From Pelomonas candidula (GTDB lineage Bacteria > Pseudomonadota > Gammaproteobacteria > Burkholderiales > Burkholderiaceae_C): 64,000 nucleotides of DNA. The DNA is taken from positions 124,001-188,000 of the forward strand of contig NZ_JBIGIC010000007.1 in the NCBI RefSeq assembly GCF_043555985.1. Reading direction: 5' to 3'. A program made the translations under genes and the position numbers. Below, in pieces: positions 43,253-52,121 of this stretch. The stretch's first letter is position 1, and the number at the start of each line of letters is the position of its first letter. The notes under the pieces were generated by a model. The model did no database searches. It was given only the letters and a program-made list of their open reading frames with translations, and was not told the DNA's origin.

Positions 43253-43366
43253 GCGCGGCCTGACCCCCACGAATCTCAGCCCCGTGAACGTGGGGTGCGG
43301 GGTGGTTGCCGCTCGATCGTGCTGGCAGCATGTGCAGCCATACCTAGAACAACACTCGGAGACCCC

Positions 43367-43966
43367 ATGCGCTTCCTCGCCACCCTGCTGCTGGCTGCGG
43401 CCTTCGGTCCGGCGACGGCTGCCGTCATCACGTTCGACGGCTACCAGCCGCGCTACGACTACTCGCAGACGACCCTCGTCACCGACGGATTCAGCTTCAC
43501 CGAGCCCTGCCAGTGCTTGGGCGTGGACGACCAGCCGCCGCACGGCGTGCTCGGCAACCTGCTGCCCGGCGCCTACAACGGCACGGCGTCGCTGCTGTAC
43601 AGCGCCAACCCGCTGGGCATCACGGCGGTCGACGGCGCGGCGTTCTTCCTGGCCCGGCTGGACCTGGGGCTGTCCTGGTACGTGCCGAACAGCGACGTCG
43701 GCAGCGTCGTCACCGTGTCCTACCTGCTGGCCGGTGGCGGCAGCGGCAGCGTCAGCGCGGCGCTGGAACGCAGCTACAGCACGCTGGAAATCGACCAGGA
43801 GGTGCTGAGCGTGAGCATCTCCGGCGGCCGCGGCTTGGGCTACATCTCGCTGGACAATCTCGTCGTCAACAACCAGGTGCCCGAGCCCGAGTCCGTGGGC
43901 CTGGCGCTGCTGGCCTTGCTGAGCGCCGGCGCCGCGCTGCGTCGCCGGCCTCAGGCCTCGGCGTAG
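43367..43966 (+). CDS. PEP-CTERM sorting-domain protein
   Basis: A 199-residue secreted protein: signal peptide MRFLATLLLAAAFGPATAA, a beta-rich domain with Gly/Ser/Tyr, and a C-terminal sorting signal VPEPESVGLALLALLSAGAA followed by RRR. Such proteins are processed by exosortase and go to the cell surface or extracellular matrix. The exosortase itself is not in the window. The 3' end overlaps the convergent MFS gene by 16 bases. Ligand or enzymatic role unknown. Confidence 0.92.
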   Translation: MRFLATLLLAAAFGPATAAVITFDGYQPRYDYSQTTLVTDGFSFTEPCQCLGVDDQPPHGVLGNLLPGAYNGTASLLYSANPLGITAVDGAAFFLARLDLGLSWYVPNSDVGSVVTVSYLLAGGGSGSVSAALERSYSTLEIDQEVLSVSISGGRGLGYISLDNLVVNNQVPEPESVGLALLALLSAGAALRRRPQASA

Positions 43967-45213
43967 CGGATGCCGCGGATCGGCGTCAGCAGCACGCCGA
44001 CCGCCACAACCGCCAGCAGGCACAGTGCCGCGGCGGTGAACAGCTGGGTCACGTCCAGCACACGCAGCGCGGCGCCCGCCGCGGCCGAGGCCAGTGGGGC
44101 CAGGCCCATGACGATGAACATGAACAGCGCCATCGAGCGGCCCAGCATCTGCGGCGCGATGCGCTTCTGCAGCCAGCTGTAGACGGCCACCTGCACGAAG
44201 CCCGCGAGCGCCCCGAGTGGCAGCAGCAGCAACGCGCCCTGCCAGGCCGCGTGCACATGGCCGAAGGCGAGGAAGACGACGCCGGCGATGCTGTCGATCA
44301 GCAGCACCGTGCCGCCCAGCGTGGACAGCCGCCACCTGGGTTTCAGCCCCGACACCGCCATGCCCGCCAGCAGGCCCAGGCCGTGCACCGCCAGCATGAC
44401 GCCCAGCGCCGCGGCGCCGCCCGGCAGTCGCTCGGCCGCCAGCACCGGCAGCGCCACCTGGATGGGGCCGCCGACGAAGAAGGCGATGGCGGCGAAGTAG
44501 AGGAACATCGCGCGCAGCTCGCGGTCCTGCCAGCAGGCGCGCAGCGACTCGGCGATGGCCTCCAGCACGGCCTGTGGCGGCCGTTCGGGCCGTGGCAGCG
44601 TGCGCACGCGTGACAGCGTCCAGGCCGACACCGCGAAGCTGAGGGCGTCGAAGCCGAACGCGCCGGCCAGGCCGTTGCGCCCCAGCGCCGGGTCGTTGCC
44701 CGACGTGACCAGCAGGCCCGCCAGCACCGGGCCCAGCAACATGACGATCTGGCGCGCGCTCATCAGCACGCCGTTGGCCGGCTGCAGCAGCGCCGCCGGC
44801 ACGGCCTGCGGCAACAGGGCGCTGCTGGCCGGGTAGCTGAAGGCCGTCGCCAGCCCGATGGCCAGCGTCAGGGCGTAGACCGCCGGCAGCGTGATGCCGC
44901 CACCGGCCGTCAGCGCGGCCAGCGCGCCCAGCAGCACGAAGTTGATGCAGCGGGTCAGCAGCAGCACGGTGCGCGGCGAGTGCCGGTCCACCAGCGCGCC
45001 GCCGACGAGGATGAACACCGCCCGCGGCAGGCTGCCCAGCGCCAGCACGGTGCCCAGCACCAGCGGGTCGTGGCTGAGGCCCAGCACCAGCCAGGGCAGG
45101 GCCAGCAGCGTGAACTGGTCGCCCAGCATGGACAGCAGGCCGCCGCCGGTGAGCCAGCGGAAGTTGGTGTTGCGCAGCAGCTCGCGGCGCGGGTCGGTGG
45201 TGGTGGCAGTCAT
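43951..45213 (-). CDS. MFS transporter (drug/siderophore exporter type)
   Basis: A 420-residue major facilitator with 10-12 hydrophobic segments of the DHA3/enterobactin exporter kind (FTLLALPWLVLGLSHDPLVL, VGGALVDRHSPRTVLLLTR, SASAAGAALRVLDVTQL). It probably exports a small toxic compound. Its ATG overlaps the stop of the MerR-type gene (ATGA), so the pair form an operon in which the regulator senses the exported compound. Substrate unknown. Confidence 0.9.
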   Translation of the reverse strand: MTATTTDPRRELLRNTNFRWLTGGGLLSMLGDQFTLLALPWLVLGLSHDPLVLGTVLALGSLPRAVFILVGGALVDRHSPRTVLLLTRCINFVLLGALAALTAGGGITLPAVYALTLAIGLATAFSYPASSALLPQAVPAALLQPANGVLMSARQIVMLLGPVLAGLLVTSGNDPALGRNGLAGAFGFDALSFAVSAWTLSRVRTLPRPERPPQAVLEAIAESLRACWQDRELRAMFLYFAAIAFFVGGPIQVALPVLAAERLPGGAAALGVMLAVHGLGLLAGMAVSGLKPRWRLSTLGGTVLLIDSIAGVVFLAFGHVHAAWQGALLLLPLGALAGFVQVAVYSWLQKRIAPQMLGRSMALFMFIVMGLAPLASAAAGAALRVLDVTQLFTAAALCLLAVVAVGVLLTPIRGIRYAEA

Positions 45214-45953
45214 GCTTTCTCCTCAGGCGGCAGCGTGTCCTTCGAGCGGCGCAGGTAGGCGAGCAGCTCGGGCGTCACGCCGGACTGGCGAGCCAGCTCG
45301 GGCTCGGCGGCGTACATGCGCTTCATCGTGTCCTCCATGCCGGGTGCGAGGTCCTTGAACCGCTGCTGCAGTGCCAGCCAGCGCCGCACCAGGGCGTGCA
45401 CCTCGGGTGCGTCAGGGGTCTTGCCGGCCTCCATCGCCGCACGCGCCTCGGCCACCAGCCGCGGCCAGTCGGCCTCGATGGCGTCGCGTTCCGCCTCGGG
45501 CACGGCCTCCCAGTGCCGGCGCATGGTGCGCATCTGCTCGGGGCTGATCCAGCGCTCATGCACGCGGCGGATGGCCATCGCGTCCAGCAGCACCTGCACC
45601 GCGTCGCCGCTGTCACCGTGCAGCTCCAGCCGCTTGGCGGCGTTGCGCAGCGTCTGCAGCAGCGTCTCCTGGGCCAGCAGCTGGGCCTGGATCTGCTCGA
45701 TCTGCGCTGCCAGCACCTGGGCCAGCGGCTGTGGCGTTTCGCCGTCCAGCAGCGGCGCGATGTCCTTCAGCGACAGGCCGGCGTCGCGCAGCGCAAGCAC
45801 GCGGTGCAGGCGCAGCACGTCGGCCTCACCGTAGCGGCGGTAGCCGGCCTCGCTGCGGCCCGAGGCGCGCAGCAGGCCCAGGTCTTCGTAGTGGTGCAGC
45901 GTGCGCACCGTCAGGCCGGCCCGTTTGGCCAGCTCACCCACCGTGTAGTCCAT
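45210..45953 (-). CDS. MerR-family regulator with TipAS-like effector domain
   Basis: A 247-residue regulator. Residues 1-70 are the MerR winged helix (YTVGELAKRAGLTVRTLHHY, then SEAGYRRYGEADVLRLHRV). A coiled-coil dimer helix follows (LAAQIEQIQAQLLAQETLL). The C-terminal 120 residues resemble the TipAS drug-binding helical domain. Its own promoter (45986-46016) has the 19-bp spacer and dyad characteristic of MerR activation, so autoregulation of the regulator-exporter operon is expected. Confidence 0.92.
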   Translation of the reverse strand: MDYTVGELAKRAGLTVRTLHHYEDLGLLRASGRSEAGYRRYGEADVLRLHRVLALRDAGLSLKDIAPLLDGETPQPLAQVLAAQIEQIQAQLLAQETLLQTLRNAAKRLELHGDSGDAVQVLLDAMAIRRVHERWISPEQMRTMRRHWEAVPEAERDAIEADWPRLVAEARAAMEAGKTPDAPEVHALVRRWLALQQRFKDLAPGMEDTMKRMYAAEPELARQSGVTPELLAYLRRSKDTLPPEEKA

Positions 45954-45985
45954 GTCGCGGGATTGGGTTGGAGGAGATGGCCCGG

Positions 45986-46016
45986 ATCATGAAGCCTCAC
46001 GCTACGTGAGGGTCAA
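45986..46016 (-). promoter_or_regulatory. MerR-type promoter with 19-bp spacer and operator dyad
   Basis: Leftward: -35 TTGACC, exactly 19 bases, -10 CATGAT. The spacer contains the perfect dyad CCTCACG-TAG-CGTGAGG (45995-46011). Overlong spacers with a central dyad are the hallmark of MerR-family promoters, which the regulator untwists. Confidence 0.85.
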
Positions 46017-46117
46017 GCGGTGTCGACGGGGCGCCATGACGAGGCGCCAGGCCCAAAACCGGCGCATGTTCAGCCCAAACCTGGGGCAAACCCGTATAGA
46101 AACATGGCAAACACGGC

Positions 46118-46133
46118 TGGCACGGGGTTTGCA
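46118..46133 (+). promoter_or_regulatory. Perfect sigma-54 promoter of the small secreted protein gene
   Basis: TGGCACGGGGTTTGCA matches TGGCACG-N4-TTGCA at every defined position. The predicted start is 46144, with a 43-base leader that opens with a hairpin (CCGAAGC, GACTG, GCTTCGG at 46146-46164) before ATG 46187. Confidence 0.87.
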
Positions 46134-46186
46134 CTAGGTGGATTGCCGAAGCGACTGGCTTCGGGAAACCCAAGGAGTACCCCACC

Positions 46187-46540
46187 ATGAAGACCTGGAC
46201 CGTTCTGCGACCGCTCACCCTGTCGGCCGCCCTGCTCGCAACCCTGACGCTGACCGCGCCCGCGAGCGCCCAGGAATCCACCGCCCCCAATGCAGCCGAC
46301 CGTGTGCTGCTGCGCGAAGCGCAGGGCGAATACGTGCTGGAAGACGGCCGGACGCTGAAGGTGCTCGTCGGCGCCAAGCGCCTCGGTGTCGGCCTGGACG
46401 CCAGCCCGCTCGAAAACTGGAAGGCCGAGACCAACGAGCTGCTCGTCAGCCCCGACGGCATGCGCCGCGTGCGCCTGTTCCGCAACGGCGATGGCAGCGT
46501 CGACCGTATCGCGCTGGAAACCGACCGGGTAGCGCGCTGA
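46187..46540 (+). CDS. Small secreted protein of unknown function, sigma-54 controlled
   Basis: A 117-residue protein with a signal peptide (LSAALLATLTLTAPASA, cleavage near residue 28). The mature domain of about 88 residues starts with an acidic helix and has short strands (QGEYVLEDGRTLKVLV, DGMRRVRLFRNGDGSVDRI). No family was recognised. It is monocistronic: a perfect sigma-54 promoter lies upstream and a terminator-like hairpin downstream. A role in nitrogen stress or surface behaviour is only a guess from the promoter. Confidence 0.8.
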   Translation: MKTWTVLRPLTLSAALLATLTLTAPASAQESTAPNAADRVLLREAQGEYVLEDGRTLKVLVGAKRLGVGLDASPLENWKAETNELLVSPDGMRRVRLFRNGDGSVDRIALETDRVAR

Positions 46541-46590
46541 GATCCGGCGCCTGGCCGGCTGCGCCTGCTCGATCAGCGGCGTCGCCGGCC

Positions 46591-46606
46591 AGCCCGACGG
46601 GCTTTT
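46591..46606 (+). terminator. Terminator after the small secreted protein gene
   Basis: AGCCC, GAC, GGGCT followed by TTT, with a further five-T run at 46612-46616. A larger overlapping hairpin (CTGGCCGGC at 46551-46559 with GCCGGCCAG at 46584-46592) precedes it. Confidence 0.55.
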
Positions 46607-46674
46607 CGATCTTTTTCACGAGCTTTTCCAACGCGCCGCACGCCTAGACTCTGCCCGCTTCAGGGAGTCTCCGC

Positions 46675-47943
46675 GTGATCAAGAAAAGCCTTTCCACAGG
46701 CAGCATCGCTGCGCTGTTGTCCGCCACGCTTGCGCTGCCGGTGTGCGCGCAGGTGCCGGACCTGTCCAAACCCGTGCCGCGCGTCGAGACGCGCCAGCCC
46801 GTGCCGTTCCAGGACACGCGGCCGCACCGCATCCAGTTTGCGCGCTGGGTCTCGGCGATACCGGCCGGTACCGTCGTCGGCTCGCTCGACAAGAGCAGTT
46901 TCATCTGCGGCGACGGCAAGCCCTTCCACTACGGCCCCGTCAACGACACCGTGTTTCGGCAGCGTGTGCAGCGCGGCTTCGAGGACTTGGCGGTGCAGTA
47001 CGAGTTCACGCGCAAGCCCGGGCAGGACTCGGTGTTCGAGGCCGACCCCAGCGCCGCCGTGGACTTCCGGCTCGGCGTGACGCTGCTGGCGCTGGACTAC
47101 CGCGTCTGCGAGCGCGGCGGCACCAAGGGCGCCGCTTGGGGCCGCTTCAGGTGGGAGCTGTTCTCGCTGCGCGAGCAGCGCGTCGTCTACAGCGCCGAGC
47201 TTGAGGGCGGGGTCCAGGCCGACCAGTTCCTGCCGCCAGGCGATTTCTCCCGGCAGTTCGGCCGCAACGTGGCGGCCAACCTGTTGGCTGATCCGGCGTT
47301 CGCCGACGCGCTGCGTGGCCGGGCCCAGGTGGCCGCGGCGGCGGCGCCTGCAGCGCTGCAGATCGTCACCGGGCCGACCGTGCCAGGCCCCGTCGCCAAG
47401 GCGGGCGAGGCGCTGCTGCAGGCCGTCGTCACCGTGGAGAGCGGCACCGGCAGCGGCTCGGGATTCTTCGTCGGCCGCGACGGCTATCTGCTGACCAACC
47501 TGCACGTCGTGGCCGATGCCAAGTTTGTGCGTATCAAGCTCGCCAACGGGCGTGCGCTGGTGGGCGAGGTGCTGCGCGTGGATCGAGCGCGCGATGTTGC
47601 CCTGCTGCGCACCGACGCCGTCTCCACGCCGGTGCTGGCGGTTCGCCCCGGCGACGCGCAGATCGGCGAGGACGTCTACGCCATTGGCTCGCCCTACGGC
47701 GCCGTGCTTAGCGGCTCGCTGACCCGCGGCGTGCTGAGCGCGCGCCGCGTGGTGGAGAGCCTGCCCTTCCTGCAGAGTGACGTGGCCATCAACCCGGGCA
47801 ACAGCGGAGGCCCGCTGGTGGACGGGAACGGCCAGGTCATCGGCATCGCGCAGCTGCGCAGCGGCAACGGCGTGAACCTGTTCATCCCCATCGCCGAGGC
47901 GTTGCAGCGCCTCGGGCTGCAACTGCAGGCCGAAGGCGGCTGA
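46675..47943 (+). CDS. Secreted trypsin-like (S1C, DegP-like) serine protease
   Basis: A 422-residue protein starting with GTG and preceded by GGGAG. The signal peptide ends near VCAQV. An N-terminal domain of about 210 residues is uncharacterised. The C-terminal half is a DegP-type protease: His in LTNLHVVADA, Asp in ARDVALLRTD, Ser in NPGNSGGPLVDG, plus GSGSGFFVG. No PDZ domain follows, unlike DegP/DegS. It probably works in the periplasm or outside; substrate unknown. Confidence 0.9.
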   Translation: MIKKSLSTGSIAALLSATLALPVCAQVPDLSKPVPRVETRQPVPFQDTRPHRIQFARWVSAIPAGTVVGSLDKSSFICGDGKPFHYGPVNDTVFRQRVQRGFEDLAVQYEFTRKPGQDSVFEADPSAAVDFRLGVTLLALDYRVCERGGTKGAAWGRFRWELFSLREQRVVYSAELEGGVQADQFLPPGDFSRQFGRNVAANLLADPAFADALRGRAQVAAAAAPAALQIVTGPTVPGPVAKAGEALLQAVVTVESGTGSGSGFFVGRDGYLLTNLHVVADAKFVRIKLANGRALVGEVLRVDRARDVALLRTDAVSTPVLAVRPGDAQIGEDVYAIGSPYGAVLSGSLTRGVLSARRVVESLPFLQSDVAINPGNSGGPLVDGNGQVIGIAQLRSGNGVNLFIPIAEALQRLGLQLQAEGG

Positions 47944-47956
47944 GCGTCGCGGTGCT

Positions 47957-48967
47957 TCAGTGCGCCGCAGCGAACGCCATCACCGCATCCATCACGTCGA
48001 GGTTCGACGCGGCGCCCATCTGCGCGTCGAGCGAGGCCACGCCATGGTCGGCGCCGTGCACGCGCTTGAGCACCAGCCTGCCCAGGCAGCTGGACCACGT
48101 GTCCACGTTGCCCGTGGTCGTGTAGCCGCTGCTGCTCAGCGTGCCGGCGCAGGCCTGCGCCGTGCGCGCCTGCTGTTGGTGGAACTCGCCGATGACGACG
48201 TTGTCGACCCAGGCCTCGATGGACGCCAGCACGACCGTCGGGTTCACCGTCCACGTCGCGGCCTCCCACGCGCCGGCCGTCTGCATGATGCTGTCGGCGT
48301 CGCCGATGATGCCCATGTAGGGCGCGGCCGTGCTGCCCGGCGTGCAGGGTGTGGCCGCCTGGTTGAACGTCGATGACGCAGGCCCCGCCAGTGACACGTA
48401 GCGGCTGAACGTCGCGTTCGACTCGCACCACATGCGGTTGGTCATCGCGCCGCCCATCGAGTGGCCCATCAGCGTGATGTCGGTGAGGCCGTAGTCGCTG
48501 CGCACCTGGGCGGCCAGGGCCTGCAGGAAGGCCTTGTCGTCCTGGCCCGACGTCATCGCATAGTTGCTCCACGTCGTCGCGCCCGGGTTGCTGGCGAGGT
48601 GCTGGCCCTGCGGGATCACCAGCGTCACCTTGTTGGCGTCCAGCCAGGCCCAGTTGATGGTCGCGGTGGTGGCGGTGGTCGCGCTGCTGTTCAGGCCCAC
48701 CTGGTAGGCCACGGCGTTCAGGTCGCCCCCACCGCCGTGCAGCAGCACGATGGCGCGCGTGGCGCCGGCAGTGCGGTAGATGTTGACCGCGTGCGGGTAG
48801 CCGGCGACGGTGGTCGACACCAGCTGGTCGGTCACCGTCGGCTGCTGCGTGGTGCCGCCGCTGCTGTCGCTGCCGCCACCGCCGCAGGCGCTGAGGCTGG
48901 CGGCCAGCAGCAGTGTGGCCAGCGTGTTTGTGCTGTTCAATTCGGTCCTCCCTGATGTGCTTTTCAT
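47957..48967 (-). CDS. Alpha/beta-hydrolase lipoprotein (PHB depolymerase/feruloyl esterase-like)
   Basis: A 336-residue lipoprotein: LLLAASLSACGGGGSDSSGG gives a lipobox cysteine and a Gly/Ser spacer. The hydrolase domain has the oxyanion segment VLLHGGGGDLNAV, nucleophile elbow GHSMGGAM and a C-terminal HGADHGV histidine, typical of LpqC/polyhydroxybutyrate depolymerase-like esterases. The in-frame region upstream of 48967 is not lipoprotein-like, which fixes the start. It lies four bases after the stop of the serine hydrolase gene at 48972-49955, so both secreted hydrolases are probably co-transcribed. Confidence 0.87.
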   Translation of the reverse strand: MKSTSGRTELNSTNTLATLLLAASLSACGGGGSDSSGGTTQQPTVTDQLVSTTVAGYPHAVNIYRTAGATRAIVLLHGGGGDLNAVAYQVGLNSSATTATTATINWAWLDANKVTLVIPQGQHLASNPGATTWSNYAMTSGQDDKAFLQALAAQVRSDYGLTDITLMGHSMGGAMTNRMWCESNATFSRYVSLAGPASSTFNQAATPCTPGSTAAPYMGIIGDADSIMQTAGAWEAATWTVNPTVVLASIEAWVDNVVIGEFHQQQARTAQACAGTLSSSGYTTTGNVDTWSSCLGRLVLKRVHGADHGVASLDAQMGAASNLDVMDAVMAFAAAH

Positions 48968-48971
48968 GAGT

Positions 48972-49955
48972 TCAGCGGCGCGGCTCGCCATCCATCCAAG
49001 CGGCGCGGATCTCGCGCCCGCAGGCCACCGACGCCGCGGCCGGCTTCTCGCTCGTGTCGCCGCCCAGCAGGCCGTTGCGCTGCTCGCGCGCGACGATGCC
49101 GTAGAAGCGCTTGTCCGCGCTGACCCACGGATAGAAGCCGAATGCGCCAGGGCTGCTGAACGCGCCGTCACCGACGTTGGGGTCGTCCTCCACCCAGTGG
49201 CCGATGCTGTAGTGCCAGCTTTCCGTCGACGGGATCGGCGTCTTCACGGCTTCGTTGGGGCAGGTCTGCGGATTGGTGCAGACGGCCTGCGTGCCCAGCA
49301 GCCGGCTCAGCTGCAGCCGGCCGTCCAGCAGCCCGCGCAGGAAGCGGCTGTATTCGGCCGCGCTTGTCACGCCGCCGCCGGCCGGCATGGCCTGGCTGTA
49401 GCTCAACTGCCAGTCGAAGCCCAGCGCCGGTGCCAGCGCCTGCTTCACGGCCAGCGCCAGGCCGTCGGGGCCGAACGAGCCCAGCCCCATCAGCACCGCA
49501 TGCTGCTGCATGTGGCCGCCGTTGTAGTCGAAGCGGTTCTCGGTGGCTGGGTTCTTGCGGCCGCGGCCGTTGATGAGGCTGTCCTGGCAGGCCGCGACGG
49601 ACTGGTCGCGCCGGCACACGTGGTAGTAGGTGTAGCCGGACTGGAAGTGCAGGAACTTCACGTCCTCGGCCGTCAGCTGCCCCTGGCGGCGCTCGGCGAC
49701 GAAGGCGCCGTACAGCCACTTGGAGGCCGACGCGATCGCCATCTCCGTGCCGCGGTCGGGCGCGTTGTCGCCGGCCTTGCCGCCGGCCAGCGGCTGCGTC
49801 GCGTTGCCCAGCTCCCAGTAGAACGGCTGGGCCGCCACGCAGGCGGCCGACTTCTCGGCCGTCAGCCGCGCAGCGGTGGCGCGCTGCAGCGGCGTGGGTT
49901 CGGCATGCGCCAGCAGCGGTACGAGGGCGACGGCGGTGAGGGCAAGGCGGTGCAT
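48972..49955 (-). CDS. Secreted serine hydrolase, penicillin-binding/beta-lactamase-like
   Basis: A 327-residue secreted protein with signal peptide LALTAVALVPLLAHA. The motif IASASKWLYGAF contains SxxK (Ser-Ala-Ser-Lys), as in serine beta-lactamase-like folds. GGGVTSAAEYSRFLRGLLDG resembles the later helical region of that family. Several cysteines (ACVAA, HVCRR, ACQDS, VCTNP, TCPN) suggest disulfides in the periplasm. A KTG-like motif was not seen, so the class is tentative. Co-directional with the esterase lipoprotein and divergent from a response regulator gene. Confidence 0.72.
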   Translation of the reverse strand: MHRLALTAVALVPLLAHAEPTPLQRATAARLTAEKSAACVAAQPFYWELGNATQPLAGGKAGDNAPDRGTEMAIASASKWLYGAFVAERRQGQLTAEDVKFLHFQSGYTYYHVCRRDQSVAACQDSLINGRGRKNPATENRFDYNGGHMQQHAVLMGLGSFGPDGLALAVKQALAPALGFDWQLSYSQAMPAGGGVTSAAEYSRFLRGLLDGRLQLSRLLGTQAVCTNPQTCPNEAVKTPIPSTESWHYSIGHWVEDDPNVGDGAFSSPGAFGFYPWVSADKRFYGIVAREQRNGLLGGDTSEKPAAASVACGREIRAAWMDGEPRR

Positions 49956-50121
49956 GGACGGTCTCCGGAATGCGGTGCTTTCATGCTGCCCGGCCGTGCC
50001 GCTGCAGTGGTTGCCGCGGCCGTTGCAGTGTTTGCAGGATCTGACGGCGCCGCCGCCTTGCAACGGTTTGTCATCGTTTTCCGCCGGAGCATCCCGTCGC
50101 GGCGTCTCTAACATCCACCGC

Positions 50122-50832
50122 ATGACCCGCATCCTGATTGCTGATGACGAGGCCGAACTTCGCGGTCTTCTGCAGCGCTACCTGACCGAGCAGGGCCTGA
50201 GCGTGCGCGCCGTGCCCGACGCCGCTGCCGCCGCCCAGCTGCTGGCGCGCGAGCGCTTCGACGTGCTGGTGCTGGACCTGATGATGCCCGGTGAGGACGG
50301 CCTCTCGCTGTGCCGCCGCCTGCGTGGCCAGGGCGAGACCATCCCCATCCTCATGCTGACCGCGCGCGGTGAACTCGTGGACCGCGTGCTGGGCCTGGAG
50401 ATGGGCGCCGACGACTACCTCGCCAAGCCCTTCGCGCCGCGCGAGCTGCTGGCACGCATCCAGGCCATGGTGCGCCGGCAGCAGCAGCTCGGCGCCCACC
50501 TCGGCCCGGCCGGCGAGGCGGCCGTGAGTTTCGGCCCCTTCACGCTCTACCCCAGCCAGCGCCGGCTGGAGCGCCATGGTGTCGAGGTCGAGATCAGTAC
50601 CGTCGAGTTCCAGCTGCTGCGCGCGCTGGCCAGCCAGCCCAACCGGCCGCTGGGCCGCGAGAAGCTGCTGACGATGGCGCATGGCGACGACCACAACGTC
50701 AGCGACCGCAGCCTCGACGTGCAGATCATGCGGCTGCGCCGCATCGTCGAGGCCGACCCCGGCGTGCCGCGCCACATCCAGACCGTCTGGGGCCTGGGCT
50801 ATGTCTTCATTCCGGAGCCTGACGCGCGATGA
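50122..50832 (+). CDS. OmpR-type response regulator
   Basis: A 236-residue regulator: receiver domain with Asp52 (LVLDLMMPGEDG), ILMLTARGE and AKPFAPRE, then a winged helix (STVEFQLLRALASQPNRPLG, ending VWGLGYVFIP). ATG 50122 begins the conserved MTRILIADDEAE. It overlaps the following kinase gene by four bases (ATGA). The sequence is close to OmpR, so envelope stress or osmotic control is plausible but unproven. Confidence 0.94.
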   Translation: MTRILIADDEAELRGLLQRYLTEQGLSVRAVPDAAAAAQLLARERFDVLVLDLMMPGEDGLSLCRRLRGQGETIPILMLTARGELVDRVLGLEMGADDYLAKPFAPRELLARIQAMVRRQQQLGAHLGPAGEAAVSFGPFTLYPSQRRLERHGVEVEISTVEFQLLRALASQPNRPLGREKLLTMAHGDDHNVSDRSLDVQIMRLRRIVEADPGVPRHIQTVWGLGYVFIPEPDAR

Positions 50833-52121
50833 AGTGGGGCCTGTCGACGCTGTTCGGCCGCAATCTTTGGCTCATCGTGGCCCTCATCGTGCTGGGCCAG
50901 ATCGTCAACGCGCTGGCCTACGGCCAGCTCGTCGCCAGGCCGCGCATCAAGCAGTCGGCCGAGGCGACGGCGCGCAGCCTGCAGGCGGTGGCCGAGGGCC
51001 TGAGCCTGCTGCCTGAAGACCAGCGCGCGGGCTTCGTGGCCCGCTTCAACGACCGTGCCGGCTCGGGGCTGGAGATCGGGCGGCATCGGCGCATCTCGAT
51101 GCTGGAACGCGGCTATCTGACGGAGCTGGCGGCGCAGCTCGGCGTGGCGGACGGCGAGCTGGCGTGGCGCCGCGAGGCCAACGGCCTGATCGCCGTGCAG
51201 CCGCCCGGCGTGGCCTTCTGGCTGGTCGTGCCGTCGGTGCAGCCCGCCTTCCGCTTTGCGCGCACGTGGATCATCGCCAGCGCCGTCAGCGGCGCACTGG
51301 CGCTGCTGGGGGCCTGGCTCATCCAGCGCCGCATCAACCGGCCGCTGGCGCGGCTCGTCGAGGCGACCAAGGCCGTCGGCGAGGGCCGGCGCCACCTCGT
51401 GCTGCCCACCGACGGCCCGGCCGAGACGGCGGCGCTGGCGCGCGGCTTCAACGAGATGGCCGCGGCACTGGCGCGCGACGAGGAGGAGCGGCTGCTGATG
51501 CTGGCCGGGCTGTCGCACGACCTGCGCACGCCGCTGGCCAAGATCCGCCTCGCCAGCGAGATGTTGCGCGACGCGGGCCAGGGCGACGCGGAGCTGCTGG
51601 ACACGCTGGACCGCAGCCTGCATGGCCTGGACGGGCTGCTGACGCAGTTCCTCGACTACGCGCGTGCGTCCCACCCCGCCGAGCAGGAGCGGCCGCCCGT
51701 GGACATCGAGCTGCGCGAGTTCCTCGCCGAGACGCTGGCGCTTGCGCCGGGCCTGCCGCACCCGCTGCTGGCCGACGGCCCCGCCGTGCGCCAGCGCGCC
51801 CGGCCGCAGGCGCTGCGCCGGCTGGTGCTCAACCTCGTCGTCAACGCGCAGAACCACGGCGCGCCGCCCATCGAGCTGGCCTGTGGTCGGGACGACGGCG
51901 CGGCATGGATCGAGGTGCGCGACCGCGGCCCCGGCATCGCGCCGGCCCGCGTCGACGAGCTCAAGCGCCCCTTCCAGCGTGGCGACGCGGCGCGCGGCGG
52001 CAAGCCGGGCTCGGGCCTGGGCCTGGCCATCGTCGATCGCATCGCGCGCGCCGAGGGCGCGAAGCTGACGCTGCTGCCGCGCGACGGTGGCGGGCTGGTG
52101 GCGAGGGTCAGCTGGGCTTGA
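50829..52121 (+). CDS. Sensor histidine kinase (EnvZ-like)
   Basis: A 430-residue inner-membrane kinase. Helices are at about 13-33 and 145-165. The periplasmic part is about 110 residues. HAMP, HisKA with His230 (LSHDLRTPLAKIRLASEML) and ATPase blocks (LVLNLVVNAQNHG, DRGPGIAP, GSGLGLAIVDRIA) follow. The 3' end overlaps the convergent beta-lactamase-like gene by 14 bases. Partner of the upstream OmpR-type regulator. Confidence 0.94.
   Translation: MKWGLSTLFGRNLWLIVALIVLGQIVNALAYGQLVARPRIKQSAEATARSLQAVAEGLSLLPEDQRAGFVARFNDRAGSGLEIGRHRRISMLERGYLTELAAQLGVADGELAWRREANGLIAVQPPGVAFWLVVPSVQPAFRFARTWIIASAVSGALALLGAWLIQRRINRPLARLVEATKAVGEGRRHLVLPTDGPAETAALARGFNEMAAALARDEEERLLMLAGLSHDLRTPLAKIRLASEMLRDAGQGDAELLDTLDRSLHGLDGLLTQFLDYARASHPAEQERPPVDIELREFLAETLALAPGLPHPLLADGPAVRQRARPQALRRLVLNLVVNAQNHGAPPIELACGRDDGAAWIEVRDRGPGIAPARVDELKRPFQRGDAARGGKPGSGLGLAIVDRIARAEGAKLTLLPRDGGGLVARVSWA

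Noticed and set aside
43264..43295. Terminator after dctR
   Set aside because: CCCCACG/CGTGGGG can pair, but the loop is 17 bases and there is no T-run, so support is weak.
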